DNA of 64,000 nucleotides, taken from NCBI GenBank assembly GCA_029237695.1, contig CM055277.1, positions 36,924,242 to 36,988,241 of the forward strand, given 5' to 3'. Shown here piece after piece: positions 35,756 through 47,535 of the stretch. The notes under the pieces are model-generated. The model was not told where the DNA came from, searched no databases, and saw only the letters and a list, made by a program, of their open reading frames with translations. The translations under genes and the position numbers were made by a program. This stretch comes from Conchocele bisecta. Lineage: Eukaryota > Mollusca > Bivalvia > Lucinida > Thyasiridae. Position 1 is the stretch's first letter. The number at the start of each line of letters is the position of its first letter.

Positions 35756-37812
35756 CAAGCTATTGTTACCGCAATGTATCCGTCATCCGTCGTCGTCGTC
35801 GTCCGTGAACATTTTCAAACGTCTTCTCCTCGGTAACCATTGGGCCTATAGTCACCAAACTGCATGGTCATGGTCCTTAGGTACATGTAGGAGGATTACA
35901 AAAATTTTAAAATGACGTCATTACATAATCCAACATGGCCGCCTTCTAAAAATAGCACAAATTCTTCAAAAATCTTCTTCTCAAGAACTGCCAACCGGAT
36001 TTCGACAAAACTTTGTAGGAATGATCGATGTACAATACTCTTTCAAAGTTGTTAAAATGGTGACTCCGGGGTCAAAAATGGGCGTGGCCCGTGGGGTCAA
36101 ATTGGGGTCAAATTTTATTTTTGACCGAATATGGTCATGTCATATATCAAATTGAAGGTATCAATGAGGCGATCACTCTGGTGCATTTTTTGTCGAAATC
36201 GGATGGTTATGTCATCCAAGATGGCCGCCGAAAGGTCAAAAGGTCGTTCTTTTATTAGAGATTTCAAAATTCTTCTTCACATGAACCACTTGGCCCATTG
36301 TAGCCAAACTTAAAAGTTATGGTCCATGGGTGAAGCCTTTTCAGATTTGTTAAAATGGAGGTCATAGCTAATCCAAGATGGCCGCCGTCTAAAAATAGCA
36401 TAAATTCTTAAAAAATCTTCTTCTCATGAACCGCTTGCCGGATTTCGACGAAACTTGGTAGGAATGATCAATCTACAATGCTCTTTCAAAGTTGTTAAAA
36501 TGGTAACCCTGGGGTCAAAAATGGGCGTGGCCCGTGGGGTCAAATTGAGGTCAAATTTTATTTTTGACCGAATATGGTCATGTTATATATCCAATTGAAG
36601 GTATCAATGAGGCGATCACTCTGGTACATTTTTTGTCGAAATCGGATTATGTCATCCAAGATGGCCGCCGAAATGTCAAAAGGTCTTTCTTTTATTAGAG
36701 ATTTCAAAATTCTTCTTCACATGAACCGCTTGGCCCATGGTAAGCCAAACTTAAAAGTTATGGTCCATGGGTGAAGCCTTTTCAGATTTGTTAAAATGGA
36801 GGTCATAGCTAATCCAAGATGGCCGCCGTCTAAAAATAGCATAAATTCTTAAAAAATCTTCTTCTCATGAACCGCTAGCCGGATTTCGACGAAACTTGGT
36901 AGGAATGATCAATGTACAATGCTCTTTCAAAGTTGTTAAAATGGTAACCCTGGGGTCAAAAATGGGCGTGGCCCGTGGGGTCAAATTGGGGTCAAATTTT
37001 ATTTTTGACCGAATATGGTCATGTTATATATCCAATTGAAGGTATCAATGAGGCGATCACTCTGGTACATTTTTTGTCGAAATCGGATTATGTCATCCAA
37101 GATGGCCGCCGAAATGTCAAAAGGTCTTTCTTTTATTAGAGATTTCAAAATTCTTCTTCACATGAACCGCTTGGCCCATGGTAAGCCAAACTTAAAAGTT
37201 ATGGTCCATGGGTGAAGCCTTTTCAGATTTGTTAAAATGGAGGTCATAGCTAATCCAAGATGGCCGCCGTCTGAAAATAGCATAAATTCTTAAAAAATCT
37301 TCTTCTCATGAACCGCTAGCCGGATTTCGACGAAACTTGGTAGGAATGATAGATGTACAGTGCTCTTTCAAAGTTGTTAAAATGGTGACCCCGGGGTCAA
37401 AAATGGGCGTGGCCCGTGGGGTCAAATTGAGGTCAAATTTTATTTTTGACCGAATATGCTCATGTCATATGTCAAATTGAAGGTATCGATGAGGCGATTG
37501 CTCTGGTGCAAAATTTGTCGGAATCGGATGATTATAACATCCATGATGGCCACCAAAAGGTCCATTTATTTGAGATTTTGAACGTCTTTTTCTCAGGAAC
37601 CACATGGCCGATGCTGGCCAAACTTCATACTAAGTTAAGATCCTTGGGTGAATAATTTTCAGATTTTGTAAAATGAGTCATCGCTTAATCCAAGATGACC
37701 GCCATCTAAAAATAGCACAATTTTTTTTAACACACATGAACTCAATGTCACATTTTCCTCTGGTATTCATGGAGTCAGGTGAGCGAATTAGGGCCATCAT
37801 GGCCCTCTTGTT
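35756..37812 (+). repeat. Element with ~441-bp tandem units and GGGCCATCATGGCCC 3' hairpin
   Basis: The head remnant is AGCTATTGTTACCGCAATG followed by a CCGTCGTCGTCGTCC tract. Units of 441-443 bp are aligned by CGAATATGGTCATGT at 36128, 36571 and 37012, with a shorter last unit near 37452. The right end reads GTCAGGTGAGCG, then GGGCCATCATGGCCCTCTTG, a perfect stem followed by the CTTGTT terminus. The 60-69-codon open frames repeat with the unit and are not genes. Confidence 0.85.
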
Positions 37813-38758
37813 TATTATACAATTGTGCCTAGTTTGAGTGAAGGCTGCCAGCAGGCGAGCTTTGTCTTCTGACAACTCTTGTTTATTATGTCGGTGTCCG
37901 ATGTATGTTACTATTTTTCGGCATCGCTATTTTATCGATCTATTTTTAGAAGCACTACCTATGGCTGTTGGTCGCCATTTTTGCGGACAGGTTTATTTGC
38001 CAGAAGTCGACGTCGTGTACTTATTATGTGGTAAAGAACGGAACTTTTATAAACGGTTATAATTCATATTTCATAACACTTGTTTTGATGGTAAATGTAT
38101 CAAATTAAAGCCTAAAGGTTATCTCTATGCCCCAATTTGGTATGTCACATGTATGTCTACGACGGGTGTATTTAGGGATTCAAAGGTGAAGGTAAAATAT
38201 TTTCTTCGCCGAAGGTAGCCATGTCATATATCAGACAGAAGATATTGAAGAGTAGATAGCTCTGGTATGATTTTTATTGCAATTGTATAATTAGGTCATC
38301 CAAAATGGCTGATGAAAGGTAACCGGATCATTCTTCAGTTACCAACTTCAAATTGCTATACCTCATGTACCACTTTGCGGATGTTGGTCAAATGTTACAG
38401 CTGAAGCCTTTTCATATGCGGCGCCATGCAATCAATCCCAGATGGCCGCCATTCCAAAGTTGGTCAAATTCTTAACCATTTTCTCATGAACTGACAAGCC
38501 GACCTGAACGAAACTTTATATTACAGAATTGATCGACCACTGATGCTCTTTCAGCTTTGTTAAAATGGTGACCCGTTGTTCATGTAAAGGTCATTCTTTT
38601 ATTTCCAACTTGGCAGCGATGTGAAGGGTAACATTTACGATGGGATTCATTCTTTACGGTACCCTATTTAGCACCTTGTGTGTCCCTCCGGTATTCGTAA
38701 AGTGTATCTGAGAGTTGGATCAAGTTATGCCCCTTAATAGGGTATAGGCTAAGTGATC
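37813..38758. repeat. Remnants of the same families
   Basis: A tail ending CTTCTGACAACTCTTGTTTA lies near 37880. From about 38160 to 38640 a diverged copy of the 441-bp unit can be followed (CCATGTCATATATCAGACAG, ATCCAAAATGGCTGATGAAA, GATGGCCGCCATTC). No gene is seen. Confidence 0.55.
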
Positions 38759-39065
38759 AGTAGCCGATTTCATCAACATTGCAAAGTATACTTTACTAGC
38801 AAAGTATACTTTGAGGGAGAAATTTTCAATTTTATGATAAATTTATTAATTTTTATTATACTGAATTTATTACATTATCACAGCCAATTTGGCTGTGATA
38901 ATGTAATAAATTCAGTATAATAATTCTGCATACTTTTAATCATGAAATATATGCATTTGTTAGTTCTATGTGAAATAATGCATTTCAGGAAAAATAAATG
39001 ATTACTCCCTCAAAGTATACTTTGCTAGTAAAGTATACTTTGCAATGTTGATGAAATAGGCTACT
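38759..39065. mobile_element. Nested palindromic fold-back element
   Basis: The outer arms are 61 nt with a single mismatch, starting AGTAGCC and including GCAAAGTATACTTTACTAGC. Inside is a second, perfect hairpin (38853-38923): 35-nt arms around TTATCACAGCCAA/TTGGCTGTGATAA with a one-base loop. There is no coding content. Confidence 0.9.
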
Positions 39066-39109
39066 GGTGTGTTTTTATGACACACCACACCAGATCAAGA
39101 TTGTTATAA

Positions 39110-40145
39110 AGGCTGCCAATGGGGGCATCATCAGTGTGGGGCAGGCACACTTTCCTACTTTTTATACAGCCGTTTAAAAACAAACGGTACGTGTTATGTT
39201 TTATCCGCACGGCTGGCGGCGGACAGAAAAACTGTAGAGTTTGTATACACTACTCCTATAAAACCATTCAGTCAATCGATCTGAAACTATACACACGTCT
39301 TCTACACATATTGAAGATGTGCACCTTGCTGTTTTTATGCCGAAAAAATATTTTTTAACAAAAATATCACCTTTTTAACTTAGCCATTTTTTCTACATTT
39401 TTGTATTCAATTCTATATAGGGTACAGAGTTTGTGTACACAACTCCTCTAAAACCGTTCTGTCATTCGATGTGAAACTACACACACGTCTTCTACACATA
39501 TTGAAGATGGGCACCTTGGTGTTTTTATGCGGAAAACATATTTTTAACAAAAATATCACCTTTTTAACTTAGTCATTTTTTCTACATTTTCATATCCAAT
39601 TCTGTGTACATGTAATTTCTACTTTACACATCTCAACCTAAATTAGTATACCTGTTTATCACAACAAGAGGAAGTAATAACGCTATAGATTTTCAAATTC
39701 TCAATTGTGTTTCTTGCCTTGGTGACAGCTTCACATTTCTGCATCTTCACTGTCTGGCCCATCTTCGACGGGCGTATTTTGTGACTTACGGCACTCTTGT
39801 CTACACTTTTGTATGCAATTCTGTATAGGGTACAGTTTTTGTGTACACTACTCCTCTCAAACCTTTCATCCAATCGATGTGAAACTATACACATGTCTTC
39901 TACACATACTGAAGATGTGCACCTTGGTGTTTTTATGCTGGAAAATTCTTTTTAACATAAATATCGCCTTTATAACTTAGCCATTTTTTCTACATTTGTG
40001 TATGCAATTCTCTATATGGTACACAGTTTGTGTACACTCCTCCTTTAAAACCTTTCAGACAATCGATCTGAATCTATGCACATTTCTGCATCTTCGCTGT
40101 CTGGCCCATCATTGACGGGCGTATTTTGTGACTTACTGCACTCTT
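39110..40145 (+). repeat. Element with ~190-bp units ending ACGGCACTCTTGTT-type tail
   Basis: The head hairpin is CCGTTTAAAAACAAACGG. The core repeats CTTCTACACATATTGAAGAT at 39299, 39489 and a variant near 39897, each followed by GTGCACCTTG and AACAAAAATATCACCTTTTT. Tails ending GACGGGCGTATTTTGTGACT occur at about 39770 and 40116, so two copies may be joined. Related copies lie at 55620-55790, 58116-58440 and 62515-63022. Confidence 0.8.
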
Positions 40146-40149
40146 GTTG

Positions 40150-40335
40150 TTTCTGGCGGTACAGTTTCAGTTCTTTCAGTACTTTCATTTAAAATGTCAC
40201 ACTGTCTGTCCGTCTGTCCGTCCGTCGGCCGTCCGTCGTCCGTCCGTCCGTCACACTTTTCGGTTAACCACAGTTTCTCAAATATGCTGCAGGTGGCATC
40301 CGCGTTCGACAGACGCATTTCTTGTTAGCTATATT
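40150..40335 (+). repeat. Short TCCG-rich hairpin-family element
   Basis: It contains CTGTCCGTCTGTCCGTCCGT and the CATCCGCGTTCGACAGACGC end followed by ATTTCTTGTT, matching 32212-32351. It forms an inverted pair with the copy at 40467. Confidence 0.75.
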
Positions 40336-40466
40336 ATTGGCTGTAATTTTTTTGTTAATGAACAGATCTTGCTATTTTTTTTCGGAGAATCTAGCTGACG
40401 TTATTCGTAATTGGGTTAGCTTGTTATTTAGCTAGTTAAAATATCACCCACAGAAAGTATGACAAA

Positions 40467-40806
40467 ACAAGAAATGCGTCTGTCGAACGCGGATGCCACC
40501 TGCAGCATATTTGAGAAACTGTGACAAAGTGGTTAACCGAAAAGTGTGACGGACGGACGGACGGACGGACGTTCTTACAAATGGATACTTATGTGGCTTA
40601 TCACATGTTAAATATTAGCCACATAAAACGATTTTTAGCCACATAAAAGGATTTTTTAGGTGGCTAATTGTAACCAACCCTATCCTTTACTAAGTCCATA
40701 ACCCTGTGGGGCTAGCCACATAAGTACCCTAATGTGTGCCCGGACGGACAGACGGACGGTCGAAACACTATATGCCACCCGTTTCTTCGAAACCCGGTGG
40801 CATAAA
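40467..40806 (-). repeat. Inverted TCCG-rich element interrupted by a small element
   Basis: Starts AACAAGAAATGCGTCTGTCG and ends in TATGCCACC...GGTGGCATA, a strong hairpin. At 40585-40724 a segment with ends TACTTATGTGGCT and AGCCACATAAGTA splits the GGACGGAC tract; these ends are inverted repeats, so it is a miniature element in its own right. Confidence 0.75.
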
Positions 40807-41010
40807 AACTCGCTATGAAATGAATGATATTTGTAGTGTCATGCGATGTGTGTACTAAATATCTTTATGTCTATGAACTTGCCACACAAGTGTGAGATCC
40901 GGGGGGGGGGGGGGGGGCTAAGCTAAGCTGGCTACAGATGCCATAAGTCACATTTCTCCGGTCAGAGTCACAATTATGTAGTAAAATTGTTTATCTGTTT
41001 ACCACTACAG

Positions 41011-41085
41011 GTGGCCTACTGTAAACAGCTGACGTCCGAGGAATTTGAGAACCAGGCCGAATCACAAACGGTCAAGTCTCTGGAG
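41011..41085 (+). CDS. Host gene, exon 2: residues 36-60
   Basis: The acceptor ACCACTACAG precedes GTGGCC and the donor GTACGG follows CTGGAG; both ends are in phase 0. The 25 codons read VAYCKQLTSEEFENQAESQT and then VKSLE. The composition is charged, with spaced hydrophobics compatible with a helix. It joins in frame to exons on either side. Codon use is mixed G/C-ending, unlike the AT-rich repeats around it, which supports a real exon. Confidence 0.8.
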
Positions 41086-41613
41086 GTACGGTAACCATGG
41101 TAACAACAGCGATAACATTTCCCAGAGACCGTCTGTATATGAGACGAGCCATGTGACTTTGTACCTAATGAGATATTGTGGCTTCAGTCCTGGACAGGTT
41201 ACTGTAATTCCAGTGCTGAACATACAACACTCCCATATACAGTTGTAAGCCAGCCTGTGTTTGGTGTTGTAACCCCACGGTTTTCTTGGCTTTCTTGTAT
41301 GTGAGAGTTGAATCTGGTTATACCCCTTATAATAGTAATCGTACGAGTAATACTTTTAGGGGAAGGGGCCAAGTGACTGCTGTGGTACGGACCTGACACC
41401 AGGTCAGGTTATTCTAATTTCAGGGCTGAATATATGTTTATTTTGATGTAAATATTCAGTTTTGATTTTGGAATTTTCCTCCCAATGCAGCAGGTTGAAT
41501 TTCGGGATCGAACCCATTGGCCCGGCCTCAACTGGTCCTAGCTGTTGATAGGCTGTTAGTCCAATAAATCAATCAATTGGCGTTGTAATGCCCCAGTGAA
41601 CCCATTGTTTCAG
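41086..41613. other. Intron 2, with a SINE-like tail
   Basis: Short intron of 528 bp. At about 41490-41580 a GGGATCGAACCC motif and a repeat-like TAGTCCAATAAATCAATCAA end suggest a tRNA-derived SINE fragment. This is tentative. Confidence 0.4.
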
Positions 41614-41718
41614 GGCCTGATGGACTATCTGGACGGTCACCGCGACAAGTTCCGCGACTTGATCAAGCGCAAGAAGAGACAGGACATGGAAACTGGCGGC
41701 ATCATTTCTTACGTTAAG
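41614..41718 (+). CDS. Host gene, exon 3: residues 61-95
   Basis: The acceptor CCATTGTTTCAG and the donor GTAGGG bound 35 codons in phase 0. The exon encodes GLMDYLDGHRDKFRDLIKRK, then KRQDMETGGIISYVK. It is strongly charged, with a basic KRKKR patch, and probably helical in the first two thirds. A SINE begins about five bases after the exon end. I recognise no family. Confidence 0.85.
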
Positions 41719-41723
41719 GTAGG

Positions 41724-41920
41724 GATGGTCCGTGGCCTAGGGGATGTTGCATTGGATTTCAATACCGGAGGTTGTCAGATCAATCCTCACCCTAGGCATG
41801 AAAAATACGTACATAGTATTCCCATCTCACTGGTCAGTCGGATGAGACTAAACTGTGGTCCCTTCTCTATATCACCTTAGCTGTTTCTGGGACATTAAAC
41901 CCATTCACTTTACTTGTGTA
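41724..41920 (+). repeat. tRNA-derived SINE
   Basis: The head GGTCCGTGGCCTAGGGGATG has an A-box-like core and CAGATCAATCCTCACC is a weak B box. The body ends in GATGAGACTAAACTGTGGTC and GGGACATTAAACCCATTCAC, a tail shared with the fragment at 50906-50988. Widely spread molluscan SINEs have this build. Confidence 0.75.
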
Positions 41921-42063
41921 CATGGTGCTGATGTTTTCGTACTTAGTATTAATTGTTTATTACAGCATGTCTGATTTAACTTCTACCTGATTATTCATGA
42001 GTAAGTGGTGCACATGTATGAAAGAAATATAGATGAGTGGTATTTGCTAGTGTTTGCTGTAAG

Positions 42064-44892
42064 CCATTTTTAGCTTGACTATTCGAAGAATAGTTAGAGC
42101 TTATGTTGTCACTGCCACGCCTTGGTTAAGGTTTTTAGTTAAGCTTGTATATGCAATACTAGTGGCCCTACACCCACCATACTTGGACAACTTCATTTCC
42201 TAGTGATGTACATCAATAACCCCTGACCCTAATTCCTCTTGGTTACGGTTTTTAGTCAACCTTGGTTAAGGTTTTTAGTCAAGCTTATACATGGAATACT
42301 ATTGTGCATACAGACACCATACTTGGACAACCTTTTCTCATAGGGATGTACATCAATAACCCCTAATCTATATTTGACCTTGACCTACATTTCCTCTTGA
42401 ATTACTTTGTTAATTCCCCTTGGTTAAGGTTTATAGTCAAGCTTGTATAATGAATACTACTGACCTTACACCCACCATACTTGGACAACTTCATCTCCTA
42501 GTGATGTACATCAATAACCCCTGATCTATATTTGACCTTGACCTACATTTCCTCTTGAATTACTTAGTTAATTCCTCTTGGTTACGGTTTTTAGTCAACC
42601 TTGGTTAAGGTTTTTAGTTAAGCTTATACATGGAATACTATTGTGCATACAGACACCATACTTGGACAACCTTTTCTCATAGGGATGTACATCAATAACC
42701 CCTAATCTATATTTGACCTTGACCTACATTTCCTCTTGAATTACTTTGTTAATTCCCCTTGGTTAAGGTTTATAGTCAAGCTTGTATATTGAATACTACT
42801 GACCCTACACCCACCATACTTGGACAACTTCATCTCCTAGTGATGTACATCAACAACCCCTGATCTATATTTGACGTTGACCTACATTTCCTCTTGAATT
42901 ACTTAGTTAATTCCCCTTGGTTAAAGTTTTTAGTCAACCTTGGTTAAGGTTTTTAGTCAAGCTTGTACATGCAATACTATTGTGCATACAAACACCATAC
43001 TTGGACAACCTTTTCTCATAGGGATGTACATCAATAACCCCTGATCTATATTTTACCTTCATCTACATTTCCTCTTGAATTACTTACTTAATTCCCCTTG
43101 GTTAAGGTTTATAGTCAAGCTTGTAGATGGAATACTCCTGGCGCTACACCAACCATACTTGGACAACTTCATCTTCCAGTGATGTACATCAACAACTCCT
43201 GACCTATATTTGACCTTCACCTATATTTAACCTTGAATTACTTAGTTAATTCCCCTTGGTTAACGTTTTTAGTCAACCTTGGTTAAGATTTTTAGTCAAG
43301 CTTATACATGGAATACTATTGTGCATACAGACACCATACTTGGACAACCTTTTCTCATAGGGATGTACATCAATAACCCCTAATCTATATTTGACCTTGA
43401 CCTACATTTCCTCTTGAATTACTTTGTTAATTCCCCTTGGTTAAGGTTTATAGTCAAGCTTGTATATTGAATACTACTGACCCTACACCCACCATACTTG
43501 GGCAACTTCATCTCTTAGTGATGTACATCAACAACCCCTGATCTATATTTGACGTTGACCTACATTTCCTCTTGAATTACTTAGTTAATTCCCCTTGGTT
43601 AAAGTTTTTAGTCAACCTTGGTTAAGGTTTTTAGTCAAGCTTGTACATGCAATACTATTGTGCATACAAACACCATACTTGGACAACCTTTTCTCATAGG
43701 GATGTACATCAATAACCCCTGATCTATATTTTACCTTCATCTACATTTCCTCTTGAATTACTTACTTAATTCCCCTTGGTTAAGGTTTATAGTCAAGCTT
43801 GTAGATGGAATACTCCTGGCCCTACACCAACCATACTTGGACAACTTCATCTTAGTGACGTACATCAACAACCCCTGACCTATATTTGACCTTGACCTAT
43901 ATTTAACCTTGAATTACTTAGTTAATTCCCCTTGGTTAAGGTTTTTAGTCAACCTTGGTTAAGGTTTTTACTCAAGCTTGTACATAACATACTATTGTTC
44001 ATACAGACACCATACTTGGACAACCTTTTCTCATATTCATGTACATCAATAACCCCTGATCTATATTTGACGATGGTGATGTTATTTTTTTTTGCCGACA
44101 AAACATGACTTGGTCGCTAATGGTCGCTATTGGCCGCTGTTTGCAGTCAAAAATGCCGCGTGGGAACGAAAATCGCTGGTCGTTGTTTGGAGGTGGTCGT
44201 TATTCCAAGGTCTTTTAAAGAACAAATTGGACAGGGGTTTTTTAACTGGCCGTTGTGGACAGGTGGTCGCTATTCACAGGTGGTCGTTAACACAGGTTCG
44301 ACTGTACTTAGTTAATTCTCTTTGGTTACATCAACCATACTTGGACAACAACAACCCCTGACCTATATTTGACATTGACCTACATTTAACCTTGAATTAC
44401 TTAGTTAATTCCCCTTGGTTAAGCTTTTTAGTCAACCTTGGTTAAGCTTTTTAGTCAAGCTTGTAGATGGAATACTATTGTGCATACAGACACCATACTT
44501 GGATAAATTTTTCTCTTAGGGATGTACATCAATAAGTTACAATAACCCCTGACCTATATTTTACCTTCATCTACATTTCCACTTGAATTACTTAGTTAAT
44601 TCCCCTTGGTTAAGGTTTTTAGTCAAGCTTGTAGATGGAATACTCCTGGCCCTACACCAACCATACTTTGACAACTTCATCTCCTAGTGATGTACATCAA
44701 CAACCCCTGACCAATATTTGACCTTGACCTACATTTAACCTTGAATTACTTACTTAATTTCCCTTGGTTAAGGGTTTTAGTCAACTTTGGTTGAGGTTTT
44801 TATGCAGGCCGCGGCCACCTTGTTTGTCAAGCTATGTGTACATCGACAACCCTCGTAGTCGAACTATGCTGTTCTCCTACAGCTCTTGTTGT
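42064..44892 (+). repeat. Large array, ~170-bp unit in ~339-bp and ~678-bp higher-order periods
   Basis: The head hairpin is TAGCTTGACTATTC-GAA-GAATAGTTAGAGCT. Units alternate between a CTACACCCACCATACTTGGA half and a GTGCATACAGACACCATACT half. The marker CCTTTTCTCATAGGGATG recurs at 42331, 42670, 43010, 43349 and 43687. The TTTGACGTTGACC variant at 42873 and 43550 shows a doubled period. The 3' end is CCTACAGCTCTTGTT. All of it lies in intron 3 of the host gene. Confidence 0.85.
44080..44312. mobile_element. Insertion in the array, GGTGGTCGCTATT type
   Basis: This segment has no similarity to the array. It repeats GGTCGTT/GGTCGCTATT phrases several times and ends CACAGGTTCGACTGTA, a terminus seen in pogo-like miniature elements. 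Its left end, near a T10 run, is poorly defined. Confidence 0.5.
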
Positions 44893-45990
44893 ATCTTGTC
44901 CACGCAATAACTCAAGTTCTACTTGACAGATCGTAATCAAATTTGGTATACATGGTATACGAAGAAGCCTATTGATTTAATAAAATTTCCGATGACTTGT
45001 CCCCCTTGGCGGCCATTTTAATTTACGCAATAGCTCAAGTTCAAGTTCTACTTGATGGATCGTAACAGAATTCGGTATACTATACATGTTTATCACGGCA
45101 AGACGAAGAAGCCTATTCATTTTCAAACATTTCCGATGACTTATCTCCCTTGGCGGCCATTTTTAATTTTCGCATATCTTTGTTCACACAATAACTCACA
45201 GGGTTCAAACTAGCCCTTCAAAAACTAAAAACTTGAAAATAGACCATTTTATCCGAAATGTATGTTTTATACAGTGAAAAACTTCTCCCTCAACTCAAAA
45301 TAGGAAGAAGTCAGACAATTTAAGGAGTGAATTTCGCCCACTTCACCCTGTAAAATGATCTCTGACTCAATTTCTACTTGACAGATCATAACCAAATTCG
45401 GTATACATGTTTTACAGTTTATTACAATAAGATGAAGAAGCAAAGTTTCCGATGATTTACATGTATTTCCAATTGACGGCCATTTGTTTCATACTCTTGT
45501 ATCCTTGTCCACGCATTAACTCAAGCTCTACTTGACGGAGCGTAGCTAAATTTGGTAAACATGTTTTATCACGGCAAGACGAAGAACCTCATTGATTTTA
45601 AAACATTTCCGATAACTTATCTCCCCTTGGCGGCCATTTTTAATTTTCTCACTCTGTATCCTTGTCCACACAATAACTCACAAGTTCTACTTGATGGTTC
45701 TTAACCAAATTGTTTACACATCTTTACCTTGGGAAAACGGGGAACCCTATTCATTTTCAAAATTGTTGGATGACATATCTCCCCTTGGCGGCCATTTTTA
45801 ATTTTCGTATTCTGTGTCCTTGTACGCACAATAACTAGAGTTGTACTTGACGTATCATAACCAAGTTTGACACGCATTTTTATCATGTCAAGAGGAAGAA
45901 CCCTATTAGTTTTAAGTGAGTTATCTCCCCTTGTTGACTGACCTTGCCTCGACGGGCGTACATGCATTGTGACCTTCGGCACTCTTCTTG
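44893..45990 (+). repeat. Element with ~160-170-bp units (CAATAACTCAAGTTCTACTTG)
   Basis: Units contain CACGCAATAACTCAAGTTCT, TATCACGGCAAGACGAAGAA and TCCCCTTGGCGGCCATTTT. The tail reads CTCGACGGGCGTACATGCAT, then CGGCACTCTTCTTGT. It starts directly after the CTCTTGTT end of the preceding array. Other copies lie at 51400-51612, 52138-52262 and 61549-62514. Confidence 0.8.
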
Positions 45991-46097
45991 TATTTCTGTC
46001 TTTCCGTTAGATTTGCGTTAAGTTTTTGTCGGTCCAGATGGCAGGCGGGGGTATCTGTGAGCATCTGCTCACTTGCTCTAGTTCTGTCTATTCACTT

Positions 46098-46161
46098 GCA
46101 TGTTGGAAGTTCTTTAGAATCAACTCTGGAGACGATTTTAAAGAACTCCCAACTTGCATGC
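46098..46161. repeat. Hairpin just upstream of exon 4
   Basis: The left arm GCATGTTGGAAGTTCTTTAG, then AATC, pairs with GATTTTAAAGAACTCCCAAC, then TTGCATGC. It is related to the hairpin at 49312-49396. It ends 34 nt before the exon 4 acceptor. Confidence 0.75.
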
Positions 46162-46195
46162 GAAACACTGAAACATCAAGCATGACTTTTGTCAG

Positions 46196-46319
46196 CTGAA
46201 GATTCTGGATGCAATACACGGAGAGAACAGTCCGCTGGTGCGCGTCTCTGATGAGGAATGTGACCGAAAACTAGACAGCCTCAAGTTCAACATGCAGAAA
46301 GCATTTGATTATTCACTTG
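46196..46319 (+). CDS. Host gene, exon 4: residues 96-136 plus first base of 137
   Basis: The acceptor CTTTTGTCAG and the perfect donor GTAAGT bound 41 codons plus one base. The exon begins LKILDAIHGENSPLVRVSDE, then ECDRKLDSLKFNMQKAFDYSL. The charged and hydrophobic spacing suggests helices. The single left-over base fits the phase of exon 5. Confidence 0.85.
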
Positions 46320-46385
46320 GTAAGTTGGCACCAATATACAGCCACTACTGAATGTGATGGGTTGTATATCTTCTATTTCATTATA

Positions 46386-47518
46386 CACTGCAGCTCCATT
46401 ATAACGCGGTCGCGTATAGCGCGATCTCCATTATAACGCGGGTCTCTCGTGGATCCCAATTTTTTTTTTTAAAAATCGAGAAAAAAAAAAAAAAGGAAGT
46501 CGTAGTCATCTTGTAATTAGTTGATTCATGATTTCTGTAAGTTTATTCAAACAACGAAGTTCAAAGTCCATGAAAGGATTATTATTAGTATGTTAGCAAA
46601 TGTAATACCTTTAATCAGGTAATCATGTTAATAGGCATATTTATTAATCAATTCAATTACCTTAATCCCAATTGACATGTATTCTCGAAGTAATGGTCGT
46701 ATCAAAGGAGCATGCCGACCAATGTAACGCCTGATCAGAAGCTACACTGGTCACAAATCCCATGAGCACCATTTCTCCAGTCACGTAAATGTACCGCTTT
46801 TTGTCACCAAGTAATATCAATGTATCTGTGTTAACACATAATTGTCGCTAATAAATTGTTGCGTGTTCGATCGCCTTTCTTTTTCTTTACTCCCAGGTGT
46901 AATATTTAGCTTTCTATAAATAGACTAGTGTTTCAGCATTATCTGGGTATGGGATCACGTGGTCTATTGTTTACACTGCAGCCCACGGCAATCTCGCTTA
47001 AATCGTAAATTTCATTCATCAATATGCCTGTTGCAGTGTAAACAATAGATCACGTGACCCCACATCCTGAGATTATGCACGTATCAACAGCTAATCTTCT
47101 GCATGAATAGGCAGGACACGTGACCATAGGCATTATTTATTATCAATTAATCCTTTTAAGCGCCTGTTGATCGCGAGTAGTATACATTGTAATAAGCGTC
47201 TGTCTATCGCGAGCACTATACAACGTAATAGCCTAAGCATGATTTTATAAATAACTCATATGTTTAATACATTAATACAAGTTTGTATGTCATAGGCATT
47301 ATTAATAATTACTTTAACTTCTGTTCAAATGACATGATTTTATATGGGTCCGTTGCTAATGGAATTCCCGCAATAGTTGGTAACCGAAATGCGGATGATA
47401 CCAGTAACCCGTTCAGTACCAGTACCCGTGCATGTCCCGAAATTTTATAACGTGGTCGGATTCGATCGCGGTTTGAAATCTTGGACCCCGACCACCGCGT
47501 TATAATGGAGCTGCAATG
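46386..47518. mobile_element. Pogo/Tigger-like inverted-repeat element, TA-flanked
   Basis: The left end CACTGCAGCTCCATTATAAC, then GCGGT, is matched by ACCGCGTTATAATGGAGCTG, then CAATG, at the right. TA stands outside both ends. Ends of the form CA(C/G)TG...ATTATAACG are usual in Tigger/pogo miniature elements. Inside, 46938-47076 is an extra hairpin whose arms include GGGATCACGTGGTCTATTGT. There is no transposase. Confidence 0.8.
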
Positions 47519-47535
47519 TAATATAGTTCCATTTC

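Noticed and set aside
37988..38030. Exon-like segment between CGGACAG and GTAAAG
   Set aside because: It could keep an open frame but is short, lacks a pyrimidine tract, and sits in repeat remnants; not needed to join exons 1 and 2.
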